From Myxococcota bacterium (GTDB lineage Bacteria; Myxococcota_A; Polyangia; JAAYKL01), in NCBI GenBank assembly GCA_028278265.1, contig JANQET010000138.1:1-42964 (forward strand): 42,964 nt of DNA, given 5' to 3'. The number at the start of each line of letters is the position of its first letter. Within the stretch, counting starts at the first letter, position 1. Positions 28,101 through 40,100 of this stretch are shown here, in pieces. The position numbers and the translations under genes are program-made. The notes beneath the pieces were generated by a model. It had not been told where the DNA came from. It ran no database searches and saw only the letters and a list, made by a program, of their open reading frames with translations.

Positions 28101-31100
28101 CCGATCACAGCCCTCGAGGTGCTGGACCACCGGGTGATGGTGGCGCTCGATGGCGTGGGGATCGCGATTCTGGACACTAAGGACAACTTCACCCCCCTGA
28201 GCAACAAACCGATGCAGGGGCACGTCTCACACCTGGCGATGGCCGGAGATCGGGCGATCGCCGCGATGGGTGCTGAGCTGCGCGGTTTCACCATTTTGGG
28301 GAATGCGGTCGAAGACAGCGGCACCCTGCAACTGGGTGCGCCGGTCGTGGATGTCCAGTCCCGTGGGGACCGGTTCGTGGTGGTGACCCACCATCAGCTG
28401 TTGGTCGTTGACGGCAACTTTCAGATTGTCGAGACCGTTGGCGGTAACTTCACTGCAGTGGCTCAGACACCAGAGCGAATTTTCGCGGCAGAGCGCGACG
28501 GTCATCTGCTGGTGGTGGGCGATCAGTCCACAGAGCAGCGATTCCACATCGGCGTCGACGCCCAGCGTCTGTTATCACTTCAAGGGGATCTGATCGGCAT
28601 CTCTTCTGAGGGTCATGTCCAAATCATAGATATTCGCCATTCCGACCTGCCCGAATTGATCGGTCATCTGCCCTTGACCACCTCGGATGATGTGTCCGCT
28701 GCGTTCATCGCCGCCGGCAAGATCTGGTTGGGGGGAGCCGAAGGGGGTGTCATCGAAATGACCCGGACGGCGAGCGCCGCGGTGCTTCGATACCAGAACC
28801 CGACGCCCAAGGGCAACGTACAAAATGTATTGATTACGGGGGAAGCCTATCTCGCTGCAGCGGGCAGCTACGGGCTGGCCTCAATCACCCAGGACGACCA
28901 AGGGGAGTGGAACGAGTCGGTCTATCCGTCGGCATTCACCGTGGCGATTTCCCAGATCGCCGCCGGTAGGGGGCGGATGTATCTGTTGCAGCCCGATCTG
29001 CAGCGGATTATCTCTCTTTCCACAACCGGCAAAACCAAGACGATATTCGAGGATGCGCCGTATACCCACCTGGCCACCACCGGTTCACTGGTGATCGCAG
29101 CTGCGGGGTCCAATCTGTACATTGCCCCACAAGTTGGATCAGTGCCGGTCAGCCACACGGTGGTTGCCGAAGGTGCGGACATCGAAGCGCTGACCACTGT
29201 TGGGGAGACGATCTTCGCCAGCACCTCCAACAACAAAATTTATCGCATCGAGGTGCCAGAGCTACCGGTGGACGCCTATCATCCGGTTCGCCGAAGCGCG
29301 GTCGTCGATGCGGCCCAACCCGTGTATCTCCTTACAAGTGATGGGGACTATCTGTTTTACGCAGTGGGTACGGACGTATTTCGGTTGGGATTGAATCAAT
29401 TGGACACCGCGCAGCTCACCTTTGGGCAAACAGTGGTTGCCCTAACCCTCGGGGCCGGTCGGCTGTGGGTAGCCTCCGGCACTGATATCAGTGTCGTGAA
29501 CACCCATGGGGATTGGTCGACCATTCCGGTGAGTACCATTGCTACGACCCCCCATCTGGTCACCTCGATGGCGGTTCGCGACGATCGGCTGTTCGTCGGA
29601 TACGGAGCGCTGGGCATGGCCCTCTATCGGCTGCCGCAGAATATGTTGAGCGGCTCAGCGGCACTCGCCTCGCCGGCAGTGCGGCACGTGTTCTCTCAAA
29701 CTGATCCGATTTCGCTGGAGCTGCACAACGCAGAGGCGATCAACGCGATCAGCTACACGGTTGGGGGAAGACTCGTGGCGCAACGACATGAGACCCCGTT
29801 CAGTGCCAGATTGCCCGTGCCGACCCACCTGCTCAATGGTCAGCCCTTTGAGATCACCTGTGCCGTGGAAACGATCTGGGGAGAGATCCGCCAATCGGTT
29901 GTTCGGTCTGCGATGCTTCAGGGGGACGGGCTGCCGGTCAACGCTTTTGTCGTGGATCTCACTGCATCCGGCCACACGGCCGAACGCCCACTCGTGCTGC
30001 ACGCCGAGGTGATCGATAGCGAGTACGCGGTCGCGCAGGTCGAGTTCTACGAATACCATCCGGTGGAAACGAGCTATACATTGGTCGCCACCCACTACGG
30101 TCCTGAGTACAAGGTCCTGCTGAACTACAGCGAATCGGGACAGTATTATTTCATGGCCCGGGCGATCGACGGATATGGCAATTCAGTCGATTCGACGATC
30201 GTCTCGATTACCAGAACATCCGATTCTCACAATCCCAATGATCCCGTGTTCAGCCTGGAAGGTGCCCTGCGGGAGGGGCTCCCCATCGCCGGGCAACCCT
30301 TTACCGTGGTGGTCGATGTGGCCGACAGTCCAGGGGGCAGCGGGGTGGAGATTGCCCTACTGAAGCGAGGGGGAGTGATTTTGGCCGCGATTTCCGAAGA
30401 TGGTCAAATTCGCTATCAAATCGACAATCCCGCTCCGACCGAGAGTTTCTACTTTGACGTCTATGTGAGAGACCGGGCCGGCAATGTGGTCGAAGGGTCG
30501 CGGTCCTATCTCACTTGGCCGGACAATTTACCGGCCGTGGATCAGCTCGACGCACCGAGCGAAATCATCGAGAAGGATCAATTTGAAGTGACGGTTATTG
30601 CATCCGACGATGTGGGTGTGGCGCGAATTCGCGCCGAGTGGAACGGCCAGACCGTCGAGCGGAGTTATCCTGCGGCCCCGGTGAGCCAGACGCAACAGTT
30701 CACCATTAATGATTTGCGCACACTTCAACTCACCGATCCTATCGTTCAGGATCTGACGGTGACGGTGTGGGATTCGATTGGACAGAGTACCACCACGACC
30801 CACCCGATTACGGTGGTGGTGGACCAACCGCCCGATGCCAGTTTGCTGACAATCGAGGCCCCGAGCTCGGCCTTCTTCAATGCGATGGTCAAGATTCGGA
30901 TCAGCGGCATGGATCTGAGCGATGACAAGGGTTACGCCGGCCTGACGGTGACGGTCTACGACACCACTGTTGGGATGACCGAGGTGTACAGCGCTACAGG
31001 TCGAACCGAGATTCAGACCTCCATTCCGGCGCCGGTGGATGATTCGACCGGTGAGCAGATGAGCTTTGTCGTGGCACTTACCGACGAGATGGGGGGCACT

Positions 31101-34100
31101 TCCCAGAGCGACACGCACACGGTCACCCTGACTCAGGTGCCCAACGACTTAAATTTCTACAACGGAGGTGATCCGTCCATCAATCGCACCACCAGCCAGG
31201 TCGGTGAGACCATGGTCGTTCAGGTACGGGTGGTCGACTCGGCCGCCCGGCCCGTACCGGATCAATCCGTCAACTGGCAACTGGTCAATCCGACCCTCGG
31301 CACCTCGAGTCCATTGACTGGCTCTGTGTCCGATACGAACGGGATTGCCGCTACCAGTTTCAGTGTCAATCACGCGGCTGGCGCGTATCGCATCACGGCG
31401 AATTTGGCCGATTTCAGCTGGATCGGGGATCAGCATGACTTCTCCATTGCGGAGGGACCGCTCGATCACCTGGAGATCGCACACGTCGGTCCGATACCGG
31501 CGGGCGATAGCTTCACCTTCCAGATCAAGGCCGTTGATAGTGCCGGCAATTTGCTGACCTCTCAGAATGATCACCTTCTGATATTGGATGTTTGGGATCC
31601 AGAATTTCACTTCGGCTTTGCCGACAATGTGGCGATCAAGCCGCATTATGAACCCGGAAATGATATTCAAATCGGCGAGTCCGCTATCATCACCATGGTC
31701 AACGGCACGGCTTCAGTCGTGGCCCAACCCAGTGAGCGAGCTGCAACCTATTTCGCCGAGGTGTTCATAGTGCCGGGTGGCGCTCAGTACGCGGCCTACG
31801 ATCATGATGGAGATCCCCAGACGGCGATGGTCGAAGTCGATACGATTCCGTTTGAGGTCAAACCCAATGAGGCGGACCGGTTGTATTTTGAGCTGATCGC
31901 CCAAACCAACGCACCCCTCGGTGAAGAGGATCAACTCGAAGTGGGCGAGACCGCTACGGTGCGGCTCAGTATTCTCGATGCGTTCGACAATACCGTGACC
32001 CACGTGGTCGACGGTGGGGTCTACGTGGGATCCAACTTTACTACTGATGTTTCGCTCACCGGTACAGCAACCAGTGACGGACAGGGCAATTTCAACTTAG
32101 CGCTGCCGTTGGGATCTGCCGAATTCCCGGTTACCGACGATCAGGCGGAACAGGTGATTATTTCGGCGAGCAACACGGCCATCGTACCTGTCGAATTTGA
32201 TGAGACGGATCAGTTGACCCTGACCTTTGCCAAGTTGCGGCCGGCGATCGCCGAAGCGACGTTCGGTGTCGCTCACAACACCACCCAGCCACCGATGCTC
32301 TTCACCTACAGTGAGCCGGTGGAGATCGGTGCGGGCACTGAGCAGCCGTTGGCGGTGCAGCTGGATCAGTCCTCGGTCACCGGAACGTTCACAGTGGACA
32401 GTGACCAGGTGACATTCAACTTCACCGAGGATGTGGTCCTCAACCGCTGTTACGATGTGGATAGCTCTACATCGTCGCTGGTCGGTGTCGCTGACGCAGA
32501 CGCGGTCCTCGCACAGCAGATTTCGGTCTGCAGCCCACAGGTGGCCATCCCGACACAACAAGGCACGACCTACGTGTTGGAGAACGCCCACAAGGTGTTG
32601 GAACTCGCCCTTGGCCAAGGGGTGTACAGCCATCAGATCAGCGCGGGTACGATCTCGCTGGATACCCTCGAGGTACCGTTCGACTGGATGACCGGTGGAT
32701 TCACCGCCCCGACGTTCGACGGCAACGGGGTCGTTGATGGGCAACAATTGACAATTTTTTTGGCTGGTCATTACCAAGGCGAACCCCTGGGGATCGCCAA
32801 CACCATTTCGCTTATGGCACTGACCGAAAATGGGGATATCGATGGTGATGGAATTCCCAATAAGATTGAAATTGAGTTGGGCTTGGATCCGACCAATGAA
32901 CTGGACGGTGCTGAGGATCAAGACGGTGACGGACTGACCGCAGCCGAAGAGGTAGTCCTTGGGACCGATCCGTTCGATGCGGACAGTGATGGGGATGGTG
33001 TCAATGACGGTATCGAACATCACGCCGGCACCGATCCGACCGATCCGAGCAGCTTTGACATTACCAGCCTGGTCACAGATGTCGTTGTGACTCCTCAAGC
33101 ACAGGAGGTGGAGTTCTCTCCTTACGAGGACGTCATTGTCGAAATTACTGTAACGGCAGAGGTAACAGTCCCGATCGGCAAATTCGATGTGGATGTGACA
33201 GAGGGATTCGGCGTCGAGTACAAGACCAGCGACGAGCTGGTGGTATCGCCTGCGGGTGACGGAGTCTTCACCGTCCTTAGTGAAGGCACCCTGCCGATCA
33301 ATCTGACAGCGGTTATCAACAATCTCTCTGATGACTGCGTGCTGACCATCTTGCCGGAGCCCGACACGATTGAGGTCGATTCGACGATGAGTGTGACACC
33401 TGATATGAAGTCGAAGAACGTGGTGGTGGTGGACGGCGGTGTCTTGATCGTCAATGAATTGATCTCGATTCAAAATCTACGGGTGCAGAACGGCGGTCGG
33501 GTCGAAACCCTCGCTGAGCTGTTAGACGTGACCGGCTCACTCATTGTCCAGGCAGGTGGAGAAGTTCATGCAGCAGCAATCAATGTAGAAGGAAATGTAC
33601 TAGTCGAAGGGGGATTGGTGACCGTGAGCCTGCTCACTGTGGGTGGCGATCTGACGCTATTGAGCGGTGCGACCCTCACCACACTGTCCCAAAACGGCGA
33701 TGAATGGTACCCCTTGGTAATCGATGTCAACGGTGACGTGGAGGTGCGCTCTGATGCGGTTATTGATGTTAGTGGGAAGGGTTACGGATTACGCAGGACG
33801 TGGAACGGTGAACCGCACAACTGCTATGGCGCAAGTCATGCCGGTCTGGGTAGTTTTGCCAACTGTGGCGGGATGACCGCTTACGGGGATTATCGAAACG
33901 CGAGTACCGCAGGAACAGGAGGATGGGAGAGCACATCGCAGGGGGGGGGTGTACTGGAGCTGACAGCGGCTCGGCTGTTCCTGGATCATGGCGATCTGCT
34001 TGCCAACGGGTTGCGCGGGGGCAATGACGGCGGAGCCGGTGGGAGTATCAAAGTTTCCGTTGAAACCATCGAAGGGATCGGTTCGGAAGGCCGAATTGAA

Positions 34101-37100
34101 GCCAATGGAGGGGGCGCAAATACCGACGTATATTCCGGCGGAGGAGGGCGCGTCTCCCTGAACTTTACCACTGTGACCGATGGCAACGATTTCAGCTATG
34201 TCACTGCACGCGGTGGCCAGAGCACGTATGGTACTCTTTCGAGGCGCGGCGGCAGCGGTACAGTGTTCATGGAACAAGTCGGAAGCCAACAGAATTTGAA
34301 GATATCCAATCAGATTGTTCATCCCACGTCTCCGAGCTCAGTGAATTCGCCGAACGTGACGCCGCTGGAAGTGATTGGACGTCAACGGATTGTAGATGCG
34401 ATCGACAATGGGAATGGTACTTGGACGCTTCAATTGCAAAGTGGATCGTTGTGGGAGTATCGTAACTATGTGGGCTACTTGGTCGATGTTGATCCTACGA
34501 CCCCAGAAGGGCCTTATTTCGAGATTATAGGAGCGGAGATCGAATCCGAAACCCTGATACTGAATACCGGGAACGGTGTCGATCTTTCAAGCGTCATTGC
34601 CAAGGATTTGGTCGGTGTACACCGGTTTGGCCAGATTGAGATCAGCGGAAATGCGACAGCTGATTTCGGTGAAGATCGGCTCGTAATCGATCCCGGGAAG
34701 ACCTTGACCCTCACCGCGCATTCCGGCGGCGGTGTGCTGCGCGCGGCAATGGTGGTGGGGATCGATCGGCTGATCGGAACCGCAGATATCACGTTGCAGC
34801 TGACTGACAGTCATTGTGAGGAGTTGAGGCTCTACAACACGACGATTGAGGTCTCGGGAACGTTCTCCGTGGACAACGGGCTCGAGCTGCACGATGGATC
34901 GACCATTGTTGCGAAGAATGTGGCCGTTGGTGGTGATCTGACGCTGACGAACGGGTCAATGGTGACCCCACCAACACAGACCGGATCCACTCCCCATGCG
35001 TTGAATATCGATGTGACGGGTGAAGTAACCGTCAAGGGAGGATCATCTGTTGATGTGAGCGGAAAGGGATACATCGAACAGCAAACCTGGAACAATGAGC
35101 CACACAGCTCAAGAGCCGGAAGTTACGGTGGAGAAGACAGCCTGGGATTGGTTGCCCCCTATGGTGACTATCTGCATGCACGTCACTCCGGTGCCGGCGG
35201 AGCCAGCGTCAATAGCTATGGCGGCGGCGCACTGACGTTGAAGGCAGCCGGTCTCGTTCTCGAAGACGGCTATCTGCTCGCCAACGGGCGAGGATATTAT
35301 GGGAGTAACTACAACTATGGCGGTGCCGGCGGTAGCATCAACGTGAATGTGACCGCGATTCAGATGGATGCGACCAGTCGTATAGAGGCGAATGGCGGAG
35401 ATGCGAGCAATTCATATGCAAGCAATAGCAGTCATCACGGTTCAGGTGGCGGAGGTCGAGTGACGGTGAACTACGAGCACACCTCAGCTCTAGTTCTGGA
35501 CCGAATTGCCGCACGTGGCGGAACTGCACCGAGATGGTGGAATGATCCGATCGCGAACGGGAATGCAGGTAGTGTATTCGTTCGTCAACTCGGGCAGAGC
35601 GCAAAACTGAAAATCTCAAATCGAGATGAGGACTCATCTCGAGATATCGCCTCGTCCCTGACGACCGGTTTGGAGGTGGTGGGTCAACACCGCATTGTCA
35701 ATGCGAAGGATAACGGAAACAACACATGGACGGTTATCCTCGAATACGGGGCCTTGGCAGCGCATCGAGGGTACGCGGGATATACCGTTGATTTGGATGC
35801 CTCGACACCCGAGGGGCCCTATTATGAGGTCGTATCATTCAATAACGTTGCCCATAGCTTAACCATATCTACCGCATCCGGGGCAGACCTTTCCACCGTG
35901 GTCGGAGGAGAGCTGGTCGGCATTCATCGCCTTGACGAGATCGAAATCAGCGCCGGTTCTCTTGCAGATTTTGGTGAGGACCGACTCCTCGTCGATGCGC
36001 AAAACCCGCTGACCCTTATCTCTGAATCTGGCGGAGGAGTGCTGCGCACTGCCATGGTGGTGGGACTGGAGTATTTGATCGGAACCCCGGAGATATCTCT
36101 GCAGGTACGCGACAGCCACTGCAGCGAATTGAGTCTGACAAACACGACGCTCGAGGTATTCGGTACGCTGACCACAGAGAACGGTTTGGAATTGCACAGC
36201 GGTTCGACCGTTATTGCAAACGGTGTCGATACAGGGGGAGATCTGACCCTTGCCGGTGGATCGGTGTTAACTTCCCATGACCAGGACGGAATAACGCCTT
36301 ATTCGTTGACCATCGACACAGGTGGTGTGGTGACTGTACGTGAAGGATCATCTATCGATGTGAGCGGCAAAGGTTATGTTAACAAACGCACCTGGGGCAA
36401 CGAAGAGCACAGCTCCAGAGCCGGGAGCCATGGGGGTTATGATAGCCTCGGCCTGGTATTACCTTATGGTGACTATCGGCATGCACAGTTTCCAGGAGCG
36501 GGTGGTTCGAGTGTGCACAGCTCTGGCGGTGGAGCGCTGACCCTGAGAGCGGCAAGTCTTGTTCTCGAGGACGGGTATCTGCTGGCCAATGGGCGCGGCA
36601 TTTATGTGCCCAACTACAACTTCGGTGGTGCAGGTGGCAGCATCGACGTGGATGTGACCGAGATTCACGTGGATACGACCAGTCGTATAGAGGCGAATGG
36701 TGGAGATGCGAGCGATTCGTATTCAAACCGCAATAGCCATCACGGTTCAGGTGGCGGGGGTCGAGTGACGGTGAACTACGAGCACTCCTCAACATCGGTT
36801 CTCGACCGAGTTACCGCACGTGGCGGGATTGATCCCGAGTGGTGGGATGATCCGGTAGCAAACGGGAACGCAGGAACCGTCTTTGTTCATCAGTCGGGCG
36901 AGAACACCAGATTGAAGATATCGAATCGGGACATTGTGCAGAATCGCGATGTGGCTTCCTCCTTGACGTCCAACCTGGAGGCTGTTGGCCGGCACCATAT
37001 TATTAATGCTGTAGACAACGGCAACAACACTTGGACGTTGATCTTGGAGCATGGGGCCGTACTCCAGCATCGTCAGTACGCGGGTTACTTCGTCGACGTC

Positions 37101-40100
37101 GATGCGTCAACTACGGAAGGTCCCTACTATGAGATCCTGTCCTCAGACCCGGCCAACAATAGTCTAACCTTGCTGACGGCGATCGATACCGATCTGTCGA
37201 ATGTAGTCAAGGGAGAGATGGTCGGTGTGCATCGCCTCGATCAAATAGAGGTGAGTGCCGGCTCGATCGCCGATTTCGGAGAAGACAGAGTGGTCATTGA
37301 TGACGGGAAAACCCTGACCATCACCGCCAATTCCGGCAAAAGTGTACTGCGGGCGGCAATGGTAGTGGGGCTCGACAAACTGGTCGGAACACCCGATGTA
37401 ACCATCCAGCTTACCGACGACCACCACTACAACGAGTTGAGCTTGTCGAACACCACACTGGAGGTGCTCGGCACACTTCAAACAGACAATGGGTTGGAAT
37501 TACGAGATGGAACAACAGTAATCCTCAGCGATTTGAAGGTTGGCGGTGATCTCACGATGACGGGTGGATCTGTGCTGACTGCTCATGATCAAAGCGGGAC
37601 GATGCTTCACCCCCTGAAGATCGACGTTGGGGGAACAGTGTCTGTGACAGGCTCGTCGATTGACGTGAGCGGTAAGGGATATGTTGAAGCCCGGACGTGG
37701 AACAACGATTCGCATCCCTACAGGGCAGGGAGTCACGGGGGACATAACAATGCCGGCGGTGTACCCCCCTACGGTGATTATCGACATTCCCGGTATGGAG
37801 GCTCCGGAGGGGGTGAGGGAAATGAGCCCTCTGGACTCAAAAGCTTTGGGGGAGGTGTGTTGATGGTCAAAGCGAACCGCTTGGAACTCAGCAACGGATC
37901 CCTCTTGGCCAATGGTTTTGGCTACCGCAATAACATCGGTTGGAGTGGCGCTGGCGGCAGTATAAATATAGACGTCGCTACCCTTCAAATGGACGCCGCC
38001 AGTAGCATGGAAGCAAATGGTGGAGATTCGGATTCTGGTAGTCCCGGCGGGGGAGGCGGTGGCCGCGTCACCGTGAATTACGTGGATTCATCCATTCTCA
38101 ATATTGCTAAGATCACAGCAAGGGGAGGTTATACTGGCAATCCCGCCAATGGAGACTACAACGGAAGCGCTGGGACAGTCTTTATTCAACAGTCGGGCGA
38201 GCAAAGTCAGTTGAAGATATCGAACCGGGATGTGGTTTTGGAGCGAGATGTGGTGTCTAACCAAGCCACGGAACTGGAAGTGGTGGGACAGCATCAACTG
38301 CTCGACGCAGTGAACAATGGTGACGGTACTTGGACATTGAGCCTTGGCGCCGGAACGATTCTGGCCCATCGGCAATATGACGGCTACCTGATTGACGTCG
38401 ACGCCTCAACTTTAGAAGGACCCTTTTACGAGATCGTCACCTCAGATGCGAGCGAAGACACGCTGACCATCGTTTGTTCGAGCAACCTGAACGGGTTTGT
38501 CGACGGGGATCTGGTCGGTGTCCATCTCTTGGATAAGCTCGATGTCAGCGGTGGTGCCACAGCCAATTTCGGCAATGATCGGATACTGATCGAGAGCGGC
38601 AAGGTGTTGGAAATTGACACCGGTGATGGGGATACCACCTCGCTGGATGCGTTCATTGGAGATGGGGAGCTGAAACAAGACGGCGGCTCTCTGACGGTGA
38701 ACGAGATCATGCTCAACGATGTGACGGTCAATGACGGAGATTTGGTCGTTCACGGTGTGCTGGATACACTCAATAACTTCGGTGTTTACGGGTTTAACCG
38801 CGCTAGTGCAGTGACCGCAGATTTGGCCATCTTCGTCGGCAACGAAGCGGTGTTCAACGGAATGGCACCTGGAAGCGTCACCATTACGACACCACTACTC
38901 GTGGCTGGTCTGGTCAACGAGATTGGCGATGTCACGATCAATGTGACGCCGTCGTCTGATCAGGACTTTGACGATGATGGCTTGCCCGATGAGGTGGAGA
39001 TCAGACTTGGCCTCGATCCCACATTGGTCGACACCGATTCCAACGGCACACCGGATGGTGACGAGGATGCGGACAGCGACGGGCTGACCAATCTATACGA
39101 AGTCACCAATGGTACCGATCCCGGACACCCGGACACGGATCGGGACGGCTTGACCGACGGGGACGAGCTCGATCCCTCGTATAATACTGATCCTAAAGAT
39201 TCGGATAGTGACGACGATGGGCTGAACGATGGAGAGGAGATCATCCTCTACGGTACGGACCCCAATCTGGTGGATACCGATGGGGACACCCTTTCGGACT
39301 ACGACGAAATCTTTGTGCATCAGACCGATCCGCTGCTCGCCGATACCGACGGGGACGGGCTGTCAGATGCCGAGGAGATCAATCAATACCAGACAGATCC
39401 GCTGAATCCCGACACCGATGGGGACGGTTTCTCCGATGGACTGGAGATCGCCACGGGGAATGATCCCACTGATCCTTCGAGTGCGGATGTGACCTACACC
39501 GTTACCGGGCTGAGCGTGACACCGACGAATATCCAAGTGCAGTATTCGTCAGTCGAACCCGTCGCGGTCCAATTGCAGGTAACCGCGACAGCGGACGTAT
39601 CCGGACAAGGCTCTCACACACTGTACGTTACAGGACAGAGTGCCTACACCAGCAGCAATGAAACGGTTGCGGTTCCCACACAGGACGGCGCGTACGCGGT
39701 TCAGCTCGATGGCGCGGCAGTATTGACCGCGTCATTCGGTGGGTTAGATGCGAGCTGCAACTTGACGGTCACCAGCGAAGAGCCGGCTGTCGCGATTTCA
39801 GATACGCAAACGACTGATGAAACTATGAGAGGTAGAAATATCACCGTACAGAGCGGCGGCGTGCTGACCTGTGACGGGGATATCCCACTGGGACATGTCA
39901 CGGTCCAGAGCGGCGGGAGATTTGATACACCGTCAGGCGGTAGATGCCAACTGCTGGGGGCATTGACAGTCGAGTCCGGTGGTGAGGTTGCGATGACCTC
40001 GCTTGGGGTGAGCGGAAGTGTTCTCATCGAGGGTGCAACGGCTACATTGCATAATCTAGATGTGGGCGGAAACCTCGATTTGAACACCGGTGCGACCCTT

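Noticed and set aside
32755-32761. Seven-T tract as a slippage or terminator signal
   Set aside because: No hairpin precedes it, and it simply encodes Ile-Phe-Leu in frame.
32097-33473. Minus-strand open frame of 458 codons, with similar long ones at 8907-9941 and 19728-20792
   Set aside because: They lie in exact codon register opposite the giant gene. The gene seldom uses TTA, CTA or TCA, so its complement lacks stops in that register. Their translations show no domain.
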